The notes under the pieces were generated by a model. It was not told the DNA's origin, made no database searches, and was given only the letters and a program-made list of their open reading frames with translations. A DNA stretch of 64,000 bases from the NCBI GenBank assembly GCA_002370555.1, contig AP014718.1, positions 248,001-312,000 on the forward strand. Reading direction: 5' to 3'. Made by a program: the position numbers and the translations under genes. How positions within the stretch are numbered: position 1 is the stretch's first letter; each line of letters begins with the position of its first letter. Source of the DNA: Arthrobacter sp. Hiyo4 (GTDB lineage: Bacteria; Actinomycetota; Actinomycetes; Actinomycetales; Micrococcaceae). Positions 40,775 to 49,189 of the stretch are shown in pieces.

Positions 40775-41277
40775 TCATTCCCGTCGGGGGTCAACATTCG
40801 TGGCTGCGCCGGCAGCAGTGGCGCCGCCTTCACCGGACCAGTCCTGGCCCTGGTTGTCATTGAACGCGGGGTCTGACTCAACGTCCGATGTCCCCAGGTT
40901 CACCGTTTCCGGGTGCGTGCTGTGGGTGGGGACGTGATCGCCCACGGCAGTACTGCCGGCCGCAGCGGTGCCGGGGCACCCGCCGAGGTGCCGGCGTCGG
41001 ACGTTTTGGACTTACTGGTGCCGGACGCGGCATCGTGGTGCACGGCCGAGCCGATGACTGTGCCCGCCCGGCGTGCGGCCTCACCGAGCTGGTCTGCCAT
41101 GTCGGGAGCCTTCTCCTTGATGGCCTCCGTGGCGGCACTGACCTTGTCCTGGACCGGCTTACTGTCCCAGATGCTCGCCGCCCTGGCCTTGAGCTTGTCG
41201 TACGCCGCCCGGCCGGACCGCGATCCCAGGACATAACCGGCGGCGATGCCAATACCCAAAAGAAGTTTAGATTTCAT
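40775..41277 (-). CDS. YtxH-like membrane/stress-associated protein
   Basis: Corrected length 167 residues, one base missing near 40978. It starts MKSKLLLGIGIAAGYVLGSR, a short hydrophobic glycine-rich anchor, then a long amphipathic helix (KVSAATEAIKEKAPDMADQL). It ends in a polar disordered tail (HPETVNLGTSDVESDPAFND). The GIAAGYVLGSRSGR start and coiled helix match YtxH-type or actinobacterial general-stress proteins. The next gene upstream, a GlsB-type protein, is also of a stress-associated type. Confidence 0.7.
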
Positions 41278-41338
41278 GGTGAACTCCTGCTCGTGGAGAA
41301 GGTGTCAGTCCCCGGTCCGCTTGGTCGGGGTAAAGAAA

Positions 41339-41370
41339 ACCGGCCTCGGGATGTTGTCCCCGGGGCCGGT
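41339..41370 (-). terminator. terminator after the GlsB-type gene
   Basis: ACCGGCCTCGGG (41339-41350) and CCCCGGGGCCGGT (41358-41370) form a strong GC stem with one bulge, 20 bp beyond the stop of the minus-strand gene at 41390. No long T-run; moderate confidence. Confidence 0.6.
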
Positions 41371-41389
41371 ATTCATGCCGGTGACAAAG

Positions 41390-41656
41390 TTAGCTGCGGA
41401 CGCCGCGCTTGTTGATCATGCCGTAAACCAGCAGCACGATGATCGAGCCGGCGATCGCGAGCAGCCAGGTCTGCAGCGAGAAGAACTCCTGCAGGCCGGT
41501 ACCGAAAATCATTCCGCCAAGCCAGCCGCCGAGGAACGCACCGACGACGCCCAGGATGAGGGTGATGATCCAGCCGCCACCCTGCTTGCCCGGAAGGATC
41601 GCCTTAGCGATTGCGCCGGCAATAAGTCCAAGAATCAAAAATGCAAAGAAACCCAT
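41390..41656 (-). CDS. GlsB/YeaQ/YmgE family membrane protein
   Basis: 88 residues with three spans and the glycine-rich signature GFFAFLILGLIAGAIAKAIL, then PGKQGGGWIITLILGVVGAF and LGGWLGGMIFG. This is the transglycosylase-associated (YeaQ/YmgE) family, small inner-membrane proteins induced by stress; the biochemical role is unknown. Intact frame. Confidence 0.9.
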   Translation of the reverse strand: MGFFAFLILGLIAGAIAKAILPGKQGGGWIITLILGVVGAFLGGWLGGMIFGTGLQEFFSLQTWLLAIAGSIIVLLVYGMINKRGVRS

Positions 41657-41736
41657 TTGTCGTTCCTTCTTCCTACATCAGGGAGGTGCCCGGATCCCGG
41701 TCACGCTTCATCCCTCTGCCCCAATACTAATCATGC

Positions 41737-42620
41737 TTACTTTCTTTTCGCCACTCTGAATCCCCGCGGAAAGCCCGTTCGGGCCCTCTCAGTGCCCTGT
41801 TGTGTCCGAATCGTTGCCGGCGCCGGGCCCTCGTCCAGGATGGCAAGTTCCGCGAGATCCTGCCGATCCAAGGAGAAATCGAAGATGTCCAGGTTTTCCT
41901 GCATCCGCTCGGGATTTCCCGACTTTGGGATGACCACAAGTCCCTTCTCAATGTGCCAGCGCAGCACCAGTTGGGCCGGGGTTTTGTCGTATTTTTCACC
42001 AAGCTGCGAAAGGAGGGGGGCGGTCAGCAGGCTTGCCCCCGACCCGCCCAGCGGGCTGTATGACTCCGTGACAATTCCATGCCTGGCGTCGAACTCCCGT
42101 TCTGCCTCGCGGGTAATCGCCGGGCTCAGCTGGATCTGGTTCACCGCAGGCACAACGTCGGTTTCGGCCAGCAGCCGTTCCAGGTGTGCCGGTTTGAAGT
42201 TGGAGACGCCGATGGACCGGACTTTGCCCTCCGCCTGCAGCCGCTCAAACGTCTTCCACGTCGAGACGAAATCATCACGTGCAGGGAGCGGCCAGTGGAT
42301 CAGCAGCAGGTCCACGTAGTCCAGCCCCATGCGCGTCAGTGACCCTCCAACCCCGCCACCGCGCGGTCCTCGCCTTGGAACTGGCCGTCCAGCTTGGTGG
42401 TGACAAAGATTTCGCTTCGGTCCACGCCGCCTGCGCGGATGCCGTTCCCAACGCCTTCCTCATTGCCGTATTTCACCGCCGTATCGATGTGCCGGTACCC
42501 GGCTTCCAAGGCCTGTCCGACGGCGGCAGCCACCTGTCCGTTGTCCAGCGGCCAGGTGCCGAGCCCCAGCTGCGGAATGCTGTAGCCGTCATTGAGCATG
42601 ATGAGCGGTGAGAGAGTCAT
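41737..42620 (-). CDS. aldo/keto reductase (AKR5-like)
   Basis: NADPH-dependent reductase with a TIM-barrel fold. MLNDGYSIPQLGLGTWPL starts the barrel; catalytic Asp and Tyr lie in IDTAVKYGNE, Lys in FVTTKLDGQF and His in LLIHWPLP. The NADPH-binding VVIPKSGNPERMQEN is present. One G is missing near 42350. Corrected length 294 residues. ATG start at 42620 (MTLSPLIM). It is similar to 2,5-diketo-D-gluconate reductases, but substrate cannot be read. First of three reductases here. Confidence 0.87.
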
Positions 42621-42762
42621 TTCAACAGTCTGCCGTGCTTTTGCCGTCCTAATCCCTCGAATGCCTGGAGAATATTTCCTGCATGGTAGTCGAGTACTTT
42701 TCGTGCCACGCCGGATACGTGATCTGGATTCTTTTGCTGGTCCGGGTGGCCGGGCGGCGCCG

Positions 42763-43232
42763 TCAGTCCGCGGCCCTGCGCGCCCACCTGATCAGCCGAT
42801 CACTCAGATCCATAAACGACGGGTCCACCACCTGAAGTTCGGGGTGGCTGTCATGCCAGTCAACGATCTCCCGGGTCCCGTCCGCGAAGGGAATGGTGGC
42901 CGCAAAGCCAGGCACCAGGGCTTTGATCTTGGCGTTTTCGAAAACTACGGAGTGGGCGCGGTCGCCCAGGAGGCTTGGGCCCAGATGGGGGCTGTGCCCG
43001 GCGCCAGAACAGATTTTTCAGCGGAGTGGATTCCAGGATCGGCAGCCGCGTGGGCGGCTTCTGGTAGGCCGACGCCGTGCTGCGTGCCTGATTGGCCGCG
43101 GTTGAGGATGGTCACCCGGTGTCCCAGTACGACGGCGCGTTCCGCCGCTGCGGCGCTGATCACCCCGGTGCCGCCCAGGAAGAGGATGCTCCGTGGTGCC
43201 ACGGTGTCGGCCGCGGAATCCAGTGGATTCAC
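42763..43232 (-). pseudogene. NAD-dependent epimerase-like gene with internal deletions
   Basis: GTG at 43232 overlaps the stop of the reductase gene upstream (GTGA). It begins RSILFLGGTGVISAAAAERA and HRVTILNRGQS, a normal Rossmann start. In a second frame, SAYQKPPTRLPILESTPLKN marks the substrate region. In a third, LLGDRAHSVVFENAKIKALV and VDWHDSHPELQVVDPSFMD give the true C-terminus and stop at 42763-42765. The stretches between these blocks, including the catalytic centre, are missing. The order is right, so this is one gene that has lost at least two internal pieces. Confidence 0.78.
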
Positions 43233-44199
43233 CAGGCGTAGTCCTCCGGTGCCGGGCGGTGGCCCGGGAAGATGTCGTCGAGCCGCTTGAGCGCGTCGGC
43301 GTCGAGCGTCACGTCCAACGCCCGGATGCCGGCGTCGAGCTGTTCCTTCGTGCGCGGCCCCACGATCGGTGCGGTGACAGCAGGCTGGTGAAGCAGCCAC
43401 GCGAGCGCAATGTCGCCGGGTTCGTGCCCAGCCCGTCCGCGAGATCCTCGAACTGCTGGATCTGGTCCCGGTGCTGCTTGAGCGTTTCCGCGGCGCGCCC
43501 TTCGGTACGCCGGACGCCCGCGCGTTCCTTCTTCAGGACGCCGCCCAGCAGCCCGCCCTGGAGCGGCGACCATGGGATCAGGCCCAGGCCGTACTGCTGT
43601 GCGGCGGGGATGACCTCCAGCTCCACCTCGCGGCGGAACAGGTTATAGATGGACTGCTCGCTGACCAGCCCGGTGTAGTTCCGGCGGACGGCAGCTTCCT
43701 GTGCCTGGGCGATGTGCCAGCCCGCGAAGTTGCTGCTGCCCGAGTAGAGAATCTTGCCCTGTTGGACGGCTACTTCGATGGCCTGCCAGATCTCGTCCCA
43801 GGGTGTGTCCCTGTCAATGTGATGGAACTGGTACACGTCGATGTAGTCCGTCTGGAGGCGCTTCAGGCTGGCATCCAGGGCGCGCCGGATGTTCAGCGCG
43901 GACAGCTTGGACTCGTTGGGGCGGTCTGTCATGGTGCCGTACAGCTTTGTGGCCAGGACCGTCCGTTCGCGCCGCTCGCCGCCCTTCGCGAACCAGCGGC
44001 CAATGATTTCCTCGGTCCAGCCCCGGTGCCCGCTGCCGCCATAGACGTTGGCTGTGTCGAAGAAGTTAATGCCGGCGTCCAGGGCGGAATCCATGATGTG
44101 GTGCGCATCAGCCTCGTCGGTGTGCGGGCCGAAGTTCATGGTGCCCAGGCAAAGCCGGGAAACTTTCAGGCCCGAACGGCCCAGGTGCGTGTACTGCAT
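43229..44199 (-). CDS. aldo/keto reductase (YghZ/Gpr-like)
   Basis: 323 residues after adding one base near 43425. Starts MQYTHLGRSGLKVSRLCLGT. Catalytic residues: FFDTANVYGG (Asp, Tyr), LATKLYG (Lys) and YQFHHIDRDTP (His). NADP-binding part near the end: ALAWLLHQPAVTAPIVGPRT. This is the voltage-gated-channel beta-like AKR subgroup. The stop overlaps the start of the epimerase relic, so the two were translated as a coupled pair. Confidence 0.88.
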
Positions 44200-44289
44200 A
44201 CGGAGGGATCCTTCGCTGGTGGTTGGACGTGGCGGAACTCGGTGACCGAGCCCGCCGGAATCGGCGCCGGCAGGCTCGGTCAGCGTTGG

Positions 44290-45111
44290 CTACAGCTGTG
44301 TGAAAGCGGCGACGGCGGGATCGGAACCGATGCGCGCGCCCCGCTCGAGGGCGGTGATGGAGGCGAGCTCGTCGTCGGCCAGGGTTAGGGACGCGGCCGC
44401 GAAGTTTTCGCGGATACGGGACGGGTTTACCGACTTGGGGATGACGATGGTGCCGGCGGCCAGGTGCCAGGCCAGGACCACCTGCGCCGTCGTGGCGTCG
44501 TGTGCCTGCGCAACGGCGGTGACGGCGTTTCCGTTGAGGTCCCCACCCTGGCCCAGGGGACTGTAGGCCTCCACCGCAATCCCGAGGGCACGGCATTTGG
44601 CGGCTAGTTTGGCCTGCTGGTAGCTGGGGTGCAGTTCAATCTGGTTCACGGCGGGTACGAGGTCCGTGGACTCCAGCAGGGTGTCCAGATGGTCGGCAAG
44701 GAAGTTCGAGACGCCGATGGCACGGATCGCCTTGGCGGCATACAGGGCCTCCAGCTCCTTCCAGGCCTGGACGTAGAGGCCCTGTGACGGGACCGGCCAG
44801 TGGATGAGGTAGAGGTCCACGAAGTCAAGACCCAGCGCCTCGCGGGTGTCCTGGAATGCGTCCCAGGCCCGGCCCTGATCGCCGTTGCGGAGCTTGCTGG
44901 TCACGAAGATTTCCTCGCGCGGAATGCCCGAGGCCGCGATGGCAGCGCCAACACCTGCTTCGTTGCGGTATCCCGCGGCGGTGTCGATGTGGCGGTAGCC
45001 GGCTGCCAGGGCATCCTCAACGATCCGCTGAGTGTCTTCCGGCGGAACCTGGAAAACTCCGAAGCCGAGCTGGGGGATAGTGACGCCGTTGTTCAGCGAG
45101 ATTTCTGACAT
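44290..45111 (-). CDS. aldo/keto reductase (AKR5 type)
   Basis: 273 residues, intact. ISLNNGVTIPQLGFGVFQVP opens the barrel; IDTAAGYRNEAGVG has the catalytic Asp and Tyr, FVTSKLRNGD the Lys and LYLIHWPVPS the His; TIVIPKSVNPSRIRENF binds NADPH. Typical 2,5-diketo-D-gluconate reductase-like protein of broad carbonyl specificity. It reads in the same direction as 43229-44199 with a 90 bp gap, so an operon is possible. Confidence 0.92.
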   Translation of the reverse strand: MSEISLNNGVTIPQLGFGVFQVPPEDTQRIVEDALAAGYRHIDTAAGYRNEAGVGAAIAASGIPREEIFVTSKLRNGDQGRAWDAFQDTREALGLDFVDLYLIHWPVPSQGLYVQAWKELEALYAAKAIRAIGVSNFLADHLDTLLESTDLVPAVNQIELHPSYQQAKLAAKCRALGIAVEAYSPLGQGGDLNGNAVTAVAQAHDATTAQVVLAWHLAAGTIVIPKSVNPSRIRENFAAASLTLADDELASITALERGARIGSDPAVAAFTQL

Positions 45112-45306
45112 GGGTACTCCTCGTAGTGCTGAAGGATGGTTCCTGGCTCGGGATGTCCGCAGGAAACCGCTTTCGGGAACTGCTCCGGTACGAGCCTATG
45201 CACTTTCGCGCGGATTTTCAGTCCCTGACCGTGTCCCTGTTTTTCCTAGGACCGGCAGTCCTACCTTCGTTGTAGGAAGTGCCTGGCAGGGGCCGTGCCT
45301 AATGAC

Positions 45307-45365
45307 TGAACAGTGATGGCTGAACACTGATGGCCGCGCCCAAAGGACGCGGCCATCACTGTTCA
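45307..45365 (-). terminator. hairpin after dodecin with one arm duplicated
   Basis: TGAACACTGATGGCCGCG (45321-45338) pairs with CGCGGCCATCACTGTTCA (45348-45365) at 17 of 18 positions: a strong terminator just beyond the dodecin stop at 45379. Directly beside it, TGAACAGTGATGGC (45307-45320) is a tandem copy of the outer arm and would pair perfectly with the far arm, so two alternative folds exist. The rest of 45112-45306 is promoter space with nothing I can name. Confidence 0.75.
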
Positions 45366-45378
45366 GACCTTGGAAGGG

Positions 45379-45588
45379 TCAGCCTTCGTGGCGGAAACCG
45401 AGCTTGATCCGTACCTGCCAGTCGGCAACCTTGCCGTCTTCGAGGTGACCGCGGATTTCCTTGACCTCGAACCAGTCCAGGTTGCGCAAGGTCTTGGCGG
45501 CCTCGGCGATCCCGTTGCGGACTGCCGCGTCCACGCCTTCTCCGGAGGTGCCGACAATTTCAGTAATGCTGTACGTGTGGTTGGACAA
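45379..45588 (-). CDS. dodecin (flavin-binding storage protein)
   Basis: 69 residues. ITEIVGTSGEGVDAAVRNGI and TLRNLDWFEVKEIRGHLEDG carry the dodecin signature; the tryptophan in LDWFEV stacks on the flavin and the fold assembles to a hollow dodecamer. Stores and protects FMN/FAD or riboflavin. The frame is intact. Flanked by a GntR regulator and reductases, with no flavin-synthesis gene close by. Confidence 0.95.
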   Translation of the reverse strand: MSNHTYSITEIVGTSGEGVDAAVRNGIAEAAKTLRNLDWFEVKEIRGHLEDGKVADWQVRIKLGFRHEG

Positions 45589-45693
45589 CTTCGCTCCTCG
45601 TGATCGCCTTCGATTCCCGGTTGCGGGCCGTTCTTGAACACTAGTGGCACTTCTGAAGCGTGGCCAGAGCCAATACTGCGGAGTGGACTCTGG

Positions 45694-46398
45694 TCAGGGC
45701 GCTTCGAGGACCAGGTTCTTGAGGTCATCCAGGGTCTGTTGCATGTGCAGGTCCATGGCTTCGCGCGACCTGCCCGGGTTACGGGATTCCAGTGCCTCGG
45801 CGATGTTCTGGTGGTGTCCGATGGCGTGCTCCTGGATGGTTGGCACGGCCGATGTTTCGGCCCGGCGCTTCTCCAGCACCCGGTGCAGCGGTGCGAAAAG
45901 GACCGCCACAAAAACGTTCTCCGAGGCGCGCAGGATCAGGTCGTGGAATGCCAAATCAGCCTCCACGAAGGCGGCAATGTCGTTGACCTTATAGGCGGCC
46001 CGCATCGCCGCTACATGGCCGAACAGCGCCTGGATGTCGGCGTCGCTGATCCGTACCGCTGCGAGTTCGCACGCCCCGGTTTCAAGCATTCGGCGCAGTT
46101 CGATGAGCTGCACGGAGGCGGCGGCCTCGTTCTGTCCCTCTGACGCGGCGCGCAGGACAGCTTCCAACGAAGCCCAACGGTTCAACGGGTTAACGAACGT
46201 GCCGCGGCCGCGTTCCACGCTGAGGATCCGCTGCGCTTCCAGGGTTTTCATGGCCTCGCGCACCGTCATCCGGCTCACCTCGTGCCTGGCGCTGAGTTCC
46301 AGCTCGCCGGGCACGCTGGATCCGGGTGGAAAGTCCCCGGCAATGATCCGGTCCAGGAGTTCGTCGGCAACAACGCCCACCAGTGATTTCCGTGCCAT
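45694..46398 (-). CDS. FadR-subfamily GntR transcription regulator
   Basis: 234 residues. The N-terminal winged helix shows LLDRIIAGDFPPGSSVPGEL and SRMTVREAMKTLEAQRILSV, ending GRGTFVNP. The C-terminal FCD domain has the metal-site pattern DLAFHDLILRAS, AIGHHQNIAEALES. It diverges from the OtnK/LtnD fusion; two palindromes in the gap (46426-46434 and 46483-46497) fit FCD-type operators, so it likely represses both itself and the four-carbon-acid gene. The ligand is probably a sugar acid, by context. Confidence 0.9.
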   Translation of the reverse strand: MARKSLVGVVADELLDRIIAGDFPPGSSVPGELELSARHEVSRMTVREAMKTLEAQRILSVERGRGTFVNPLNRWASLEAVLRAASEGQNEAAASVQLIELRRMLETGACELAAVRISDADIQALFGHVAAMRAAYKVNDIAAFVEADLAFHDLILRASENVFVAVLFAPLHRVLEKRRAETSAVPTIQEHAIGHHQNIAEALESRNPGRSREAMDLHMQQTLDDLKNLVLEAP

Positions 46399-46425
46399 AT
46401 GTCCCCCCTGCGGCGTCGCCAGATA

Positions 46426-46434
46426 TGTCTGACA
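46426..46434. promoter_or_regulatory. FCD-type GntR operator (TGTCTGACA)
   Basis: TGTCTGACA is a perfect odd palindrome of the TGTCnGACA form typical of FadR-subfamily regulators. It lies 28 bp upstream of the GntR gene start, in position for autoregulation. Confidence 0.6.
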
Positions 46435-46482
46435 AGTCTACTTGCGCGTTTCTATGTCCTGCGCCACACTATTCGAAATGTT

Positions 46483-46497
46483 AGATGTCAAACATCT
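46483..46497. promoter_or_regulatory. second palindrome in the GntR/sugar-acid gap
   Basis: AGATGT-CAA-ACATCT is a perfect 6-bp inverted repeat, extendable to GTTAGATGT/ACATCTTAC at 8 of 9. It lies 47 bp before the fused gene at 46544 and overlaps the probable promoter. Likely a GntR-family operator. Confidence 0.6.
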
Positions 46498-46543
46498 TAC
46501 AGTTACGTCAATGCATAGAGATTTCCACACAGCGGAGTGCACT

Positions 46544-47070
46544 GTGACGCTTGAAGCAGACATCCTGGCCGCTTTCCCGGCCGAAGTCCGGATTCCCGCC
46601 GGCCTTGTGGCCGACGCCGTCGCCGCGTCCAGCGCGGAGACCCCCCGGATGCTCGTAGTGCTCGACGACGACCCCACCGAATACGGCGTTGAGCTCGTGG
46701 ACGCGCCGCTGTTCGGCATCCACATCGTGGCCGCCGCCGAGGCCATGGCCCTCGCCGACGCGCTCGGCCTGGACCAGGCCAAGACCCTCGCAGCCCTCGA
46801 AGCCGGCGCGGCAGGTTCGTTTATGCTTTCCAACCGCGGCCCTCCCATCCTCGAGGCCTACACCGAGGAAGGCGCCGAGGTTCTGTCCAACCTGGACATC
46901 TTCGTCAAGGACATGGGCATCGTGGGCAAGGCCACCCGCGCCGCCGGCCTGGCAGCCCCGTTGCCGCCGCCGCCGAGCAGCTGTACCTGCTGGGCCAGGC
47001 CCAGGGCCTCGCCGCCGCCGACGATTCCGCAGTCATCAAGGTTGTCGCGCCCACCAAGTGCACCGCCTAA
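46544..47070 (+). pseudogene. fusion of OtnK start and LtnD C-terminus by deletion
   Basis: GTG at 46544 with GGAG ribosome-binding site. The first 45 residues (ILAAFPAEVRIPAGLVADAV ... MLVVLDDDPT) are the start of a DUF1537 four-carbon acid sugar kinase (OtnK), cut inside the DDDPTG nucleotide motif. It then reads YGVELVDAPL, a central LtnD piece, and jumps to FGIHIVAAAEAMALADALG, LEAGAAGSFMLSNRGPPILE and IFVKDMGIVGKATRAAGLAA, the C-terminal half of a 3-hydroxyacid (L-threonate) dehydrogenase. One C is missing near 46965. Two deletions have merged two neighbouring pathway genes in one frame. Neither enzyme can work. Confidence 0.8.
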
Positions 47071-47157
47071 GCACCACGGCACGACCGAAGCCCGGCTAAA
47101 GCACCCCCCCAAAAAACTTACGACGTTTCTGGCCGGGAGCGCATCGCGGGCGGACAA

Positions 47158-48564
47158 TTGAGTCAACAGCAGCATCGGCGCATGTTGGGACTGCACGTGA
47201 GTGGTGTGAAGGAGCCGGGACCGGCCCCGCACGGTGAACCCGCGGTCCGGCGCGACCTCGTGATCGACCTTGTCCGGTTCGTCTGCCTGGCCCTGGTGGT
47301 GGTGGGCCACTGCATGATGGTCAGCCCGGTCCTGCAAGGGGACGGCACCGTGACCTCCAAAAATACGCTGGGCGATCAGCCGTGGTTCGAGCCGGTGATC
47401 TGGATCTTTATGGTGATGCCGCTGTTCTTCGTGACCGGCGGCATCACTGGCCTCCAGTCCTGGCAGCGGCTGAGAGCCCGCGGCGGTACGGGCATCGAGT
47501 TTGCCCAGGCCCGGCTGCTGCGGCTGGTCCGCCCGGCGGCGGCACTCCTGGCGGTGATGTTCCTGGGGTTCTGGGCCGCGCTTCTGTTGGGCGTGGACAC
47601 CCAGGTGGTGCAGCTGATGACCACCGGAGCGGGCATGCCGCTCTGGTTCCTGGCCGCCTACCTGGCCGCCCAGCTCAACATCCCGCTCCTGGCCCGGTTC
47701 CATGAGCGCGCGCCCTGGCTGACCGTTGGGGTCCTGGCGGCCCTCGTTGTGGCCATCGACTGCCTCCGCGGAGCCCTGCCCATGCTCGCCTACGCAAATC
47801 TTGTTTTCCTGTGGTGCGCCGTGCAGCAGCTTGGTTTCCTGGTGGCCGACGGTTACTTCGACAGGCTCACGCGCTCCGGCCTGGTGGGGCTCATCCTGGC
47901 AGCCAACCTGGTGCTCGGGCTGGTCACCGGCCTGGGTCTCTACTCCGGAAACATGCTGGTCAACCTCAACCCGCCCAACTTCTGCCTGCTGCTCCTGGGC
48001 CTGTCCCAGGCTGCCGCGCTCCAGCTTTTCCGGCCGGGGCTCGGCTGGGTTTCCGGCGTGCGCTGGATCCGGGCGCTGGTCATGGTTGCCGGCCGCCGCT
48101 CCATGACCGTGTACCTGTGGCACCTGCCATTGCTCGCGGCCATGTCCGGGCTCCTGCTCCTCACAGACTTCCCCAAGCCCGCGGCCGGCACCGCCGAATG
48201 GTGGTGGGCCCGTCCGCTAGTCTTCCTGGGGGTTGTGGCTCTCCTGCTCCCGGTGCTGGCCGCGTTCGGTCACCTTGAGGAACGTCCGACGGCGTCTGTC
48301 CACGCCCGCGGCCGGCCCGCCGCCGCGGTGGTGACGGCCGCCGTCGTCGTCTTCATTCCGGTGGCGGACGCTGCCCTCAACGGCCTGACGCTGGGCCTGC
48401 TCGGAGGCGGCGCAGCATGCTTTGTGTTGGCCGTCCTGCTGCTGGGCCGGATGCCCGAACGGGTCCCCGGCGATGTCAGTGCCGAACGCGTCGCCCACGA
48501 TGGCAGCCAGTCTGAGGGCCATTGCCAGCGGGGCCAAGTAGTGCCAATGTCGAACCATGACTGA
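47158..48564 (+). CDS. acyltransferase family 3 membrane protein
   Basis: 468 residues with about ten spans. Begins RRDLVIDLVRFVCLALVVVG followed by HCMM, the conserved His of acyltransferase-3 proteins near the first span. Typical features are PLFFVTGGITGLQSW, MPLWFLAAYLAAQLNIPLLA and MTVYLWHLPLL. It probably transfers an acyl group to an exported sugar or lipid. The last residues (GHCQRGQVVPMSNHD) overlap the next gene by 8 bp. Intact. Its substrate cannot be read. Confidence 0.85.
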   Translation: MSQQQHRRMLGLHVSGVKEPGPAPHGEPAVRRDLVIDLVRFVCLALVVVGHCMMVSPVLQGDGTVTSKNTLGDQPWFEPVIWIFMVMPLFFVTGGITGLQSWQRLRARGGTGIEFAQARLLRLVRPAAALLAVMFLGFWAALLLGVDTQVVQLMTTGAGMPLWFLAAYLAAQLNIPLLARFHERAPWLTVGVLAALVVAIDCLRGALPMLAYANLVFLWCAVQQLGFLVADGYFDRLTRSGLVGLILAANLVLGLVTGLGLYSGNMLVNLNPPNFCLLLLGLSQAAALQLFRPGLGWVSGVRWIRALVMVAGRRSMTVYLWHLPLLAAMSGLLLLTDFPKPAAGTAEWWWARPLVFLGVVALLLPVLAAFGHLEERPTASVHARGRPAAAVVTAAVVVFIPVADAALNGLTLGLLGGGAACFVLAVLLLGRMPERVPGDVSAERVAHDGSQSEGHCQRGQVVPMSNHD

Positions 48565-48886
48565 GAACATGATTTCCACAGAGGACAAGTTCAGCCCCGA
48601 CGTCTCGCTGTCCAGGGATGACGAGCATCACCGCTACGAGCTGCGGGTGGGCGGAAAGGTCGCCGTCCAGTCCTTTTTCCGGGACCTGCCCGGACACGTG
48701 GATTTCCTCCACACCGACACCGCCGAGGCCTTCCAGGGCCAGGGACTGGGCAAGGTGCTGGCTCACTTCGCGCTCGACGACGTGGTGGCTTCGGGTAAAC
48801 GGATCATCCCGCATTGCCCCTTCATCTCCGGCTACCTCCGTGCTCACGAGGGCTACGAACAGCACATCGACTGGCCGGACAACTAG
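48557..48886 (+). CDS. small GNAT-like acetyltransferase (YjdJ type)
   Basis: 109 residues. HRYELRVGGKVAVQSFFRDL, HTDTAEAFQGQGLGKVLAHF (acetyl-CoA loop QGQGLG) and IIPHCPFISGYLRAHEGYEQ match the short GNAT-YjdJ/ATAT-like family. Substrate unknown. The ATG overlaps the end of the acyltransferase gene, so translation is coupled. A long fold-back repeat begins at the stop codon. Confidence 0.85.
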   Translation: MTENMISTEDKFSPDVSLSRDDEHHRYELRVGGKVAVQSFFRDLPGHVDFLHTDTAEAFQGQGLGKVLAHFALDDVVASGKRIIPHCPFISGYLRAHEGYEQHIDWPDN

Positions 48887-49023
48887 CGCGAACGGTCATT
48901 TAAGCCCCTCGGACCAGCGCGAACTGGCAGCTAATGACGCCAAGTCCCCGATTTGAGGTCATTAGCTGCCAGTTCGCGCTGTTCACGCTCAAAGACCGGA
49001 GGGCCTCAAGCGTCCGTTCGCGC
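48886..49023. repeat. 138-bp nested palindromic element (REP/MITE-like)
   Basis: The core is a perfect 24-bp inverted repeat: CAGCGCGAACTGGCAGCTAA with TGAC (48915-48938) against its complement at 48958-48981, loop 19 nt. Outside this, GCGCGAACGG (48886-48895) pairs with CCGTTCGCGC (49014-49023), with partial pairing continuing inward. So the motif AGCGCGAAC occurs four times, twice in each direction. It can act as a terminator for the upstream gene. The sharp nested symmetry suggests a repetitive extragenic element. Confidence 0.8.
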
Positions 49024-49142
49024 GGAGTATTTTGCACCCGATTCACGATCGGGCCAGTCAATGACCCGCCCGCGACCTGAAGAAAGCCGCATTCCCGCTG
49101 CTTAAGATAAATAAGTCACTAAAGTTTGACGAAAAGGTTAAC

Positions 49143-49161
49143 CTAAGTAAGGCTTACCTTG
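49143..49161. promoter_or_regulatory. iron box (DmdR/IdeR-type operator)
   Basis: CTAAGTAAGGCTTACCTTG matches the DmdR/IdeR consensus TTAGGTAAGGCTTACCTAA at 15 of 19 positions, including the central palindrome GTAAGGCTTAC. It lies 28 bp before the siderophore operon start, in the promoter region. Expected to shut the operon off when iron is plentiful. Confidence 0.85.
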
Positions 49162-49189
49162 CTAAAGACAACCCAACATCGAACTAAGG

